From Trematomus loennbergii (Eukaryota > Chordata > Actinopteri > Perciformes > Nototheniidae), in assembly GCA_012861695.1 (NCBI GenBank), contig JAAOOA010000127.1, positions 22,185,267-22,249,266 of the forward strand: a stretch of DNA of 64,000 nt, read 5' to 3'. This document shows positions 25,511 to 34,917 of the stretch, in pieces. A model generated the notes under the pieces. It was not told the DNA's origin, ran no database searches, and worked only from the letters and a program-made list of their open reading frames with translations. Every line of letters begins with the position of its first letter. Positions within the stretch are counted from its first letter, which is position 1. The position numbers were made by a program, and so were the translations under genes.

Positions 25511-25728
25511 CTTAGAAAGCTAAATGTAAATTATGACAGAAGTACTTTGGTAGGTTAAGTTTAGTTTAGTTTAAAAAGCACAACAATCGTAAACCAGCGC
25601 TGGGGCAACAGTAAATAACTCTTTGCAGGCTTAATGGGCCAGTGAATGTTTGGGGTGGGTGACATACTTTGACAAGGGAGGTTAAAACAATCATCAATCT
25701 TTAGAAAACAGCTGAATTTAAAAGCTTT

Positions 25729-25772
25729 GACTTCACTCTGTAAGCATTATTTAATGCTTACAGAGTGAAGTC
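25729..25772. repeat. Perfect 20-bp hairpin in intron 1 of gene C
   Basis: GACTTCACTCTGTAAGCATT at 25729-25748 and its exact reverse complement at 25753-25772 flank a 4-nt loop. No flanking duplication was noted. It lies about 90 bp upstream of the first coding exon of gene C. Confidence 0.85.
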
Positions 25773-25876
25773 TTTGATGCATGATGAAGCATGATGGTTT
25801 AATGTTACCAAAGTCACCGTTTTCACGTTCTGCAAAAATACTTATTTTCTTTTCCCTATTCTAGTGCGGGACAATC

Positions 25877-28800
25877 ATGGCTGAGTGAGTATAATTGCTT
25901 CTGGTTTATTTGATTGTGTTCATTTATAACCTTCGTATAATGTAAACTATGTTTTGATATGTAACTAAGTTGGCATCTTTTTCTCTCTCTTTGTGAATGC
26001 TTCAACAGTGTGAGTATGCAATCTCTTTCCTTCAATCCCTATTTTTTGTTTTCTATTTATCTATAAATGCAATTTAAAAAAGATCATATGCAATTTGCTG
26101 TATGTATATTTATATGGAGTGTTTCTTATGTCTGAATTATAGAAACACAAATCAAAGATCTCCTCCTCTCGAAGGCTGGGGTTGAAGGTACGTTTGTCTT
26201 TATTTGAGATGTAATATACAGTTTATGTTAGATGCTTTATTAATTATGATGAAATTGACTTGAGACATTGGAGTGCATTACTTTGTATGCACTTTAAAGG
26301 TAGGGTAGGTAGTTTGAGAAACCGGCTCGAGATACACTTTTTGTTATATTCCATGGAAAGCTCTTAACATCCCGATAGCAATGAATATCTTGAGTGCTTT
26401 GACAAAAAATCCATAAAAAATGTCATCTGTGGAAGCCGTAATACTGTAAAAAGCACGACCAATCATTTTAGCCGGCCCGGCTAAAATAACTGGATGGCCT
26501 ACCTGCCTGTCAGCCTTCCATCTGTGCACAAACTTATCTCGTGCCCTCATTGGTCATGTGCGCGTTCGTGTGTGTTGGAGGAGGGGCTCTGTAAGGAAGT
26601 GGCAGATTTTCTCCGGTTGTGTATTTTCAAATTCTAGCGATCTCGAGCTGGTTTCTCAAACTTACCTACCCACCTTTAAAGGTAGGCCATCCAGTTATTT
26701 TAGCCGGGCCGGCTAAAATGATTGGTCGTGCTTTTTACAGTATTACGGCTTCCACAGATGACATTTTTTTTATGGATTTTTTGTCAAAGCACTTAAGATA
26801 TTCATTGCTATCGGGATGTTAAGAGCATTCCATGGAATATAACAAAAAGTGTATCTCGAGCCGGTTTCTCAAACTTACCTACCCTACCTTTAAGAACAAT
26901 AGTAATATAACCTCTTTTTTTAAATGTACTTAACTCGTTGTCAGTTTTAACATAAAGTTACAAAAACGTTGGATATTGAGGACTTTTGTTTTACTCGGTC
27001 AAGAGATCCCAATAAAAGCTAAAAGTGATTTCCTTATGTTGATGTTTTGTTCTGTAGATCAGACTGCTGACAGTGGCAGCTCAGATGCTGCAGGACGAGA
27101 CGGAGCAGAAGCTGAATGAAAAGAAGCGGCTCTGGCAGAAAGAGTTCCTCCTCTTAGCATGTCTGGTCTGTCTCTGCAAGAGCTTCAGGTATTTACCTTT
27201 ATTCACACAAACACTCTCTCTCACTTATCCAATTCTTTCCATTTAAGTCTATCATGATATTCTGACACCACTAGAGGGTGTGTTTCTCCTTTTCTTACAG
27301 GATTTTTGCAAAGACTTGAACCACAAGATCGATGTTGTGGATGAGGAGTGGTACGATATCAGTCTCAAGGTGTCCAAAAATGAGAAAGAGGTGAGCAACT
27401 CAAGAATAAATAGAAAGATAAAGTGATACAAGTGGACATGTATGTATAGTTTATTCATCCAGTAACTCTACTATGAACACAGGGTCACACCATAAAAGAG
27501 CTTTAAAGGTAGGGTAGGTAAGAATGGAGAAACCAGCTCGAGTGCGCTAGAATTTGAAAGTACGCAGCTGAAAAATAATCTGCCCCTTCCTTCAGACTTC
27601 CTTACAGAGCCCCTCCCAGGGTTCTTACGGTCATTAAAAACCTGGAAAAGTCATGGAAATACAAAATGCTAATTCCAGGCCCTGGAAAAGTTATGGAAAA
27701 CAATATTTTTCCCAACATTTTGGAAAAGTCATGGAAAGTTGCATCAAATATAATTTATATTTTATCTAATCGCCAAAATAGTAATACTATAATGATAATA
27801 AATACTGTATCGTATAGTAATGAAACGTAAAATGGCATTTAACTGACGAGGTATTTTGCTGGTGAGAGATTTGAGTTGCTTTAGCGTGTAGAAGCTAGTA
27901 AGTTAAAAAGTTAAAATAAACCATTTTCAGTGGTACCGCTGAGAAAGAGTACTTTTTTTGCTCATGGAAAATTAGGTAAAGGTCATGGAGAAGTCATTGA
28001 AAATCATTGGTGAAAACGTGTATGAACCCTGCCCTCCTCCAACACACACGAACACGCACATGACCAAGGAGGGCACGAGATAAGTTTGTGCACAGATAAA
28101 GGCTGACAGGCAGGTAGGCCATCCAGTTATTTAGCCGGGCCGGCTAAAATGATTGGTCGTGCTTTTACAGCGCCACGGCTTCCACAGATGACATTTGTAT
28201 GTATTTATTGTCAAAGCCTTCATATCATTGCTATCGGGATGTTAAGAGCATTCCATGGAATATAACAAGTGTTTCTGAAGTGAATTACCTACCCCACCTT
28301 TAAGTGAATAGACACTGCCTCCGAGTGGCAGCACAGAGACATAACAGAAACTAATGCTTAAAGCCTGATGCACTCTTATAGCATTCAACATACAGTATAT
28401 AAATAAAGATCATCTGCAGAAAGATGAGCTTTTTATCAAATATGTGGTATTGAGCGATCTGAGTTATTAATTGATTATTTGAACAAACATATACAAACAA
28501 AATCTGAATAGTTTAGGACCCTAGAAACTCAAGATCCACGTATAAGCTTTTGACCACAACTTGTTTAATCTTATTCAACTGTATCGCCGGTGGAAGTCTG
28601 CAAGAGTTGTTTGATGGTTTGAGATTTGTCTAAATACATTTCAAGGCTGCTTTCAGCTCTCAATTTTGGATAAATAACAAATAGACATATTGATAACTCT
28701 CAGTGTTTATAAATCCATATATGGATGTGAAGAAGTGATCAGGTCGAAAATAACTTCCCTTTGGTTTCATGTAAATGAATCAATACTGTAGTAGTTTGGG

Positions 28801-29393
28801 TTCATTCTTGACTCACAGTGGTGGAATGGCATCAGCACGTGACTTTTTCTGAATTGATCCCCTGAACAGATTGAAAACATGAAACTGAAGATCACTGAGA
28901 TCCAGAGTAAGTTCAAGAAGCCGACCCTGAGGAGAGTGAAGATCTCAGCTGAAGCCATGCTGAGTTCTGCTGGGCTCCAAACACAAGGAGACCATCGACT
29001 TCAAGGCCAGCCTCAAAACGGTCAAGAAGGAAGAGGAAAAGGTACGCCTGGCTTTTGCTTCAGGGTCATGGAAACCTTCAGGTTACAGCCCATTGGATTC
29101 AAATGATCTGTTTCCTCTTGCCTGTGTTTCATTCCAACAGAAGCATGTGTAAATAATCTGTTGCAGTATTTAGTGCAGGAATTTATTTATTATTCTTATA
29201 TAAGCAAATGTATTCTCCAACATGGTGTGTGTATTTGTGTTGTACAATATGGTTGCAAATACTTATGTTTCAATCACTTTCAAATCATCATTTTTTCACC
29301 CCACAGAAAGAGGAGGTGACTGACTGGCGTAAGAACGTGGACGCCATGTCTGGTATGGACGGCAGGAAGAAGATGTTTAACGCCGGGCAGTAG
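25877..29393 (+). CDS. tnni1-like: Troponin I, slow skeletal type, gene C
   Basis: Exons: 25877-25884 (MAD start), candidate single-nucleotide exon 26009, 26143-26187, 27058-27188, 27301-27390, 28870-29041 and 29307-29393 (about 178 residues). Features: KHKSKISSSRRLGLK, FCKDLNHKIDVVDEEWYD, FKKPTLRRVKISAEAML and [20 protein letters not shown]. Two exons are out of phase. Exon 27058-27188 is 131 nt rather than 132 (a G seems missing in CGG-GCT, after which VPPLSMSGLSLQELQ reads on). Exon 28870-29041 is 172 rather than 174 (a CT appears lost from TCTCTG before LLGSKHKE). A Trp replaces the Arg of the EERYD motif. Last exon and preceding intron are almost identical to gene D. Three TTAA MITEs and a hAT lie in its introns. 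It is either functional with consensus errors or decaying. Confidence 0.8.
26298..26675. mobile_element. TTAA MITE family 'AGGTGGGGTAGG', copy 2
   Basis: The element is 378 bp, full length and close to copy 1 in gene A, with TTAA at 26294-26297 and 26676-26679. It lies in the intron after the 26143-26187 exon of gene C, a different intron from that of copy 1, so the two insertions are independent rather than inherited by gene duplication. Confidence 0.85.
26680..26889 (-). mobile_element. Half-length inverted derivative of the same MITE
   Basis: The element is 210 bp and is the reverse complement of one half of copy 2, from the outer end to an internal GGATGGCCTACCT. It is flanked by TTAA on both sides (26676-26679, shared with copy 2, and 26890-26893). 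The new end lies in what is internal sequence (GGCCTACCTGCC) in full-length copies. Confidence 0.8.
27507..28299. mobile_element. TTAA MITE family 'AGGTGGGGTAGG', copy 4, split by a hAT
   Basis: Ends AGGTAGGGTAGGTAAG and TTACCTACCCCACCT with TTAA at 27503-27506 and 28300-28303. The internal sequence is an inverted-orientation, more diverged member of the family. It is split at 27617-28031 by a 415-bp hAT-like element. It lies in the intron between exons 27301-27390 and 28870-29041. Confidence 0.8.
27617..28031. mobile_element. hAT-like element nested in the MITE
   Basis: The ends CAGGGTTC and GAACCCTG are inverted. Comparison with intact MITE copies (AGAGCCCCTCCTCCAAC) shows CCCTCC duplicated on the two sides; hAT normally makes 8 bp, so the match is incomplete. 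Internal CCTGGAAAAGTCATGGAAA-type repeats occur at both ends, as in a common fish hAT family. Confidence 0.75.
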
Positions 29394-29398
29394 ATTCT
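29141..29398 (+). repeat. Gene C copy of a tract nearly identical to gene D
   Basis: This 258-bp block (end of the last intron, whole last exon, first bases after the stop) matches 33599-33860 with about five substitutions and one 4-bp intronic gap. Flanks on both sides are unrelated. The coding part is identical. Confidence 0.85.
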
Positions 29399-29679
29399 GT
29401 ATCAATATTGGATCATGATCATTCAATGGATTGATGGATCATTACAGCCCTTTTTGTTTGAATAATTGCTTAACTTTGCTGACTGTCTTACCTTTATTAT
29501 ATTGATTGAGGAATTAAAAGTTGGACAACTACCTTAAAACCAGGATAGACTTGCTCGTTTTAATATTATAGTTATAAAGGAGAGCAACTGTTTATCTAAA
29601 GCATATTTTAAGTTGAGGATTTAGGGAATAGTAAAACTGATTTCTTAGTCACTTACAGCTTTGTATTAGAGTTGGGCCT

Positions 29680-30066
29680 GTAGAATAGAGTATAGAGGAG
29701 AGTATATAGAATAGAAAGCCTTTATTGTCATTGTACAAAAAACGAGATTTGTAGTACAACGCTGTCCCAAGTGCAGACAAACAATAAAAACACGCCAGTA
29801 GGACAGACTGACGTAAAGAATCGAACAGGGGGAATAGATAGTTAAGAAGAATGGCGTGAAAAGATATAAAGGGAATTTTAAAAAAAACGCATATAAGTGC
29901 AGTAATTGAATGAGTATATCACTTAAGACTATAGGCTTGGTGGCCTGAGGTAGAAACTGTCGAACTGTAGTTCTCCTCTGCGGCCATGTGATGGCAGCAG
30001 AACTCTTTAAACCATCTCTCAGACACTTGTAGAGCTTCAGGATAATATATTGACTGTGGAGAGACA
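29680..30066 (-). repeat. Interspersed repeat (fish LINE/SINE-type fragment)
   Basis: ATAGAAAGCCTTTATTGTCA followed by TTGTACAAAAAACGAGATTT and, further on, GAGGTAGAAACTGTCGAACT resemble a teleost retroelement fragment that I recognise only by style. The 133-codon minus frame across it is not a known protein. Confidence 0.45.
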
Positions 30067-30493
30067 TTGTTTGTAATAAACAACTGCTAGTTTGTTATCT
30101 GCTGAGATACATGTAGATCAAGCTTGTCAGACGTTCAAAATGTATTGCCTATTAAATGCTAAAGATTAAACAGCATGATTGCAGTCTGTGTCATGTTTTT
30201 GGAGTGGGCATATGTGATCTTAATGTTGGTTGATGTACTTGATAAAACATGAAACCAGCAATAAATAAAAATATATCAATCCTGCAATTGTTTTTCTCAT
30301 CTGTGTAACCGATTTAAATGTATTTCGGAACAACTTCAATTTCTCAAACCTATCTCTGGCTCCTTTGAACTCCGCCACCCGGTCTTCCTTAACGAGGACA
30401 CGGGACATTAAGAAAGCATCACAGGAGGACATTCCCAAGAAAGATTCACACCTCATACATGTGAGATGTGAGGGACGCAGTGCAAGAATGGTG

Positions 30494-30612
30494 CGGACAG
30501 AGGGTCTATTTTAGTAAGCCACTCACATGGCCGCAGGAATCTATATATCTACCCTCTTTCTGCGCTTCTCCTCTCAGAAAAAGACGCCTTTGAGTATCTG
30601 TCTCCTGCTAAG
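30494..30612 (+). promoter_or_regulatory. Promoter and non-coding exon 1 of troponin I gene D
   Basis: GCGGACAGAGGGTCTATTTT (core CTATTTTAG at 30506-30514), AAGCCACTCACATGG with an E-box, and a TATA-like CTATATATCT at 30541-30550. Exon 1 ends at 30612 (CTAAG|GTAAGA). It is the closest match to the gene A promoter. Confidence 0.7.
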
Positions 30613-31329
30613 GTAAGAGGTTTTGTTTTGAAGTATTACAGCACATGAAGGGATTGAACAGCTAACGTAGGTTTTTATTGCAACACAAAATCATATTAGA
30701 AATGAGAAAAGAAAGTGTAATTTTTCAACTCAAACAGCTTGTTTGTTTGTCCACTTATACTTCCTTACAACTGACTGTTTTCTTTCTAAAACTATCTCAC
30801 TTTACAAACAATTCCTCTTACACTCAAGGAGGAGAGTCTTTTTTGCTTAGATAAAAAAATCAGTTGGTTTTAAATAACTAATCACAGTGTGGATTTATTA
30901 TATTTATGTATGTCATTGCAACCTTGTCACATTGATTATTATTTTGTCATTTTGTGGTATTGAGCTGTACATTTAAGAATATGTTTGCTGTTACAATACA
31001 GGGATATAAGATATTAAATAAAAACAACATGAATCAGGCCACTTATACCACCAACCATTATGGTCTTGATTGATGATTTGTCTGGTAATTATATTTTTGG
31101 CAATGTTTGAGAGAGTATTTTTGAAGGTGTCAGTTTGACCTCTTGACAATGTCATACATTGTTTGTGTCCTCTCCTATACAACTGCAACCTATAGGATGT
31201 CTTAATCCAATGTGTTGAATGTTGCTTTGCTTCTGTTAAAGTTCATTAGTTGAGCTTCATGTGTGTAAAATAGTCTTATTCCTTCCTTCTCTAGATAAAA
31301 TTAACAAGGGTAAACATACAACTGCAACC

Positions 31330-33855
31330 ATGTCTGAAGGGTAAGCTATATCTTATTTACTTTCACCGCACCATCACTCAAATTATATTAAAAGAAGTTC
31401 AACGAGTGTAACTGCACCTTTTCTCTTTCTCTTCTTGAAATACATCACCTTCTTAATTGGATAAGGGGTGCGGTAAGTTGATTTTACTATGAAAAAGTCA
31501 TGTACCTTGACTATTTGTGGAATTGATTGACTTAACACTTGTATAATAAGGAAATACTGTAAATATACAATATAATGAAACGTTTAAATATGAAGGGTAC
31601 AGTCAAATTCAACTCAGGCTGTAGTCAGTATTGCACAAAGTGTCATTGTGTTGGTTGTTGAATTGTAAAGAGACTAATGTGCAAAACCTGCATGCACATA
31701 GAAACTGTGTGCTGCTTTATATTGAAATGTTTTCCAGAGATTTGATATGAATGACGTCTTTTTTTCCAGAAACCAAAGCCAAAGATCAGTGCATCTCGCA
31801 GACTGTTCTTGAAGGTAATTTATGGCAAATAGTGTGAAAGCAAGGCTTCAACATATTCTCTGGTTGACTGAAGTGTAATTCTTTACATGTATGTACACCA
31901 GACCAAGCTGCTAAAGAAGGCCATGACTTTGCTGGAAAACGACATACAAATGAAGAAAGAGGAACGAGAGAGAGTCCTCTCTGAGAGAGTCCCACAACTG
32001 CAGCTGTCCGGCCTGTCTCTGCAGGATCTACAGGTAGCCTACATTTATCATTGAGTCATTTCACTCCATATAATTACATATATTTGGGGGGTTTTGGTTC
32101 TAAGTCAACAGTAAATTACTGTCTAAACACTTTGAGCAGATCGCTTTTTCCACATCGCCTTCTAATGTTATCTACCCGCAAGCAGGTGCCCAATTACAAT
32201 CAAGGTGAATATTATTACGTTTTTGGAGCTCAAAGCATTTCAACTTATATTTAAAAAAACCTCAACAGCAATGCCACCTGCCAAGAACAATGTTTTTTTT
32301 TCAGAATAATCTTCAACACTTTAAGGGACGATTAGAAAATACTTCCATGAAAGCTTTCCACAGCCAAGTCCTCAGATAAATTATAAATGTATAAATAAAC
32401 ATTCTACAACAATTTATATAAATTATTATGACATATTTTATAAATAATTTTGAGAGCATTTGCATATTGCAGAACTAAATAAAGTGTGGTGTACTGGAGA
32501 AGTGTTTTGCGATGTGTTTTTATTGTGATATGCTTAGAACAAATCCCTGCCCATACACATGCTGCCATGTCTTTGTGTTTGCATTGTTACTGTATCAGTG
32601 TTTCTATCAAGTCATACGGGCAAGTTGTACTTATACATTCAGGGAATTGTTACTTAAATGAGTGTAATACTTTATAGGTTTCTATCAACAGAATTTTTGT
32701 AAAGAGCTGCACCAGAAGACTGATGTGGTTGATGAAGAGCGGTACGACGTTAATTCTAAAGTGTCGAAATGTAGTATTGAGGTAAGTCATCTTTGTGAAT
32801 TACTGCTTGAGTTCTATCCTTTTTCACAAGCGTATAAGACACACATATTGTTTGTCCCCAATATTTGAGGGTGTGTCTGTCATTTGTTTTGGGAAAAAGA
32901 TACAGGACCTGTCTCAGAAGATCTTTGAGTTGAAGGGCAAGATGAAGAGGCCGGCCCTGAAGAGGGTGAGGGTCTCAGCTGACGCCATGCTGGGGGCTCT
33001 GCTGGGCGCTAGGGTCAAAGAGTCCGTGGACTTCAAGGCCGCCCTGAAGACTGTGAAGAAAGAGGAGGAGAAGGTAAGGGCTGCTGTTTCATTATTATAG
33101 TCAATATTACTATAAAATGATTAGTTTCTATCTTACTTAATGTATCTAACTTGTACTGTTATTCTGTTATGCACTGGTAGTGTTACTTCTTATACACTTT
33201 AAGTTCACACTCTTGTGTTTTAATCCTTATGTTTTTGTCATTATTGAGCAATATCTGGCTAATTAATTTATTCAGGGCTTAATAAAGTTATTTCTCTTCA
33301 CTGAGAATAGTCCACTCTGTCAGGGCTCTTTTTTTGTCCTGTTAAAACACATCACATATTATATAACAAATATTATTTTCTGTTATTTTAGCAAGGAAGC
33401 TATGAAATAATACTTCGTCATTACACATCGATTGTAGTCCAGGCTGTAGGTTTTATTTTAACTTTAGAAACGACACATTTGATAAAAAATCTAAATCAAA
33501 TTAACACCAATTATATAATATATATATATATATATAAAGATGGAGTTGTGAAACTTGCTTAAAAAAGGTCAGAATTAGAAAGAGTGACAACGTTTTTAAA
33601 GCATGTGTAAATAATCTGTTGCAGTGTTTAGTGCAGGAATTTATTTATTATTCTTATATTTACAAGCAAATGTATTCTCCAACACGGTGTGTGTATTTGT
33701 GTTGTACAATGTGGTTGCAAATACTTATGTTTTAATCACTTTCAAATCATCATTTTTTCACCCCACAGAAAGAGGAGGTGACTGACTGGCGTAAGAACGT
33801 GGACGCCATGTCTGGTATGGACGGCAGGAAGAAGATGTTTAACGCCGGGCAGTAG
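31330..33855 (+). CDS. tnni1-like: Troponin I, slow skeletal type, gene D (intact)
   Basis: Exons: 31330-31340, 7-nt micro-exon 31466-31472 (GCG|GTAAGT donor), 31770-31814, 31902-32033, 32692-32781, 32900-33073 and 33769-33855. They add to 546 nt, 181 residues plus stop, with every phase consistent; this is the only one of the four copies that reads through unchanged. In order: MSEGGA acidic start, [11 protein letters not shown], a helical troponin C/T-binding stretch ending [53 protein letters not shown] (inhibitory region), [16 protein letters not shown] (switch and mobile domain) and [19 protein letters not shown]. It lacks the long cardiac N-terminus. Paralogue assignment to slow type rests on the C-terminus. 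Confidence 0.9.
33512..33536. repeat. (TA)n microsatellite in the last intron of gene D
   Basis: A short uninterrupted TA run upstream of the last exon of gene D, about 60 bp before the tract shared with gene C begins. Confidence 0.8.
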
Positions 33856-33860
33856 ATTCT
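33599..33860 (+). repeat. Gene D copy of the tract shared with gene C
   Basis: A 262-bp partner of 29141-29398, including the last exon. The extra 4 nt are in the intron (TATATTTACAAG against TATATAAG). Confidence 0.85.
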
Positions 33861-34570
33861 ATGGCGAATTTCTTTATGAAAATGTTTGCTGCTCTAAAAT
33901 GGATGGAGCCCTGTGACTATTGTTTACTTTATAATGACAGTGAATTACGTACATTAAAGATCAGGTTGACAAGTAGGTTTTGGCACAGGCCATGAACATA
34001 TCATAACTTTTGGCTGTTCAGTTCCCTGTAGTGATGTGACTGGCTTGTTTATTGACCTCTGTTATATTCAACAATAAACAGGCCTAAATAGTCTGCTAAA
34101 TAATATGTGTCTTTTAAATCATGGCTTTAGATGACAACATAAACACATTTGCTTGAATTTAATGATGGGGGCAGTTTTTGGTTCATGGAGTTAGATAAAG
34201 TAAGCATCGTGGGAAATGAATATGGCATTAAACTAAGACATATTGAAGAGAAGACATGTGAATTGTATATCAAGTAATAAAATCTAAATGAGATTGCTCT
34301 AATGAGAAAAGTCATCTTTGTCTTAAACTGGCAATATGTTTAAGTATGCTCACACTTGTAGTTGTATGAATCATTTAAGGGTCTGATGGTAAACTGTATA
34401 TGATTTTAGCAAATTAGATTTAGAATTTTCCCATGTGGTTAAATGACCTATTAACATAACAGGTGCTGGTTTACACAAAACGTATTAGATTTAATCAGAA
34501 ATACAGTTGGGAAACTACTTCTGCTGTCATATGGGAGTTCATCCCTGTAACCCAATTCTGTATTATGGGA
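33861..34570. other. Region after troponin I gene D
   Basis: Presumed 3' untranslated region of gene D (AATAAA at about 34073) followed by AT-rich DNA. No other gene or repeat recognised. Confidence 0.5.
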
Positions 34571-34917
34571 CATTGTACGGTGGCTGAGAAGTGCAATCGA
34601 CAATTACAAAGTGTGAAACACTTTAACAAAGCTTGAGACAAATTTACATTTTCTAAAACAAATTTACATTTTCTAAAACAAAATTACATTAGCGAAACAC
34701 TTTTACTAAAGAAAAAACAATTTAACATTAACAAAAACAAAATAACAAGTGTCGAAACACTTTAACATTTGCCGAAACACTTTAACAAACTAGAGAATCA
34801 AACCGGAAAGGGAATGTCCATCATACCAGAAGTGACGTGCAAGTGATTGACAAACTAAGTTTGTTTTGGCTGATGGACCTATGGACGGCACGAGTGTGTT
34901 TATGGTCGTTAAACATG

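Noticed and set aside
15335..33855. Fast-skeletal (TNNI2) identity for the troponin I array
   Set aside because: The C-termini read NVEAMSGM(E/D)GRKK as in slow TNNI1, whereas fast forms read NIEEKSGMEGRKK. The slow assignment is still tentative for divergent gene A.
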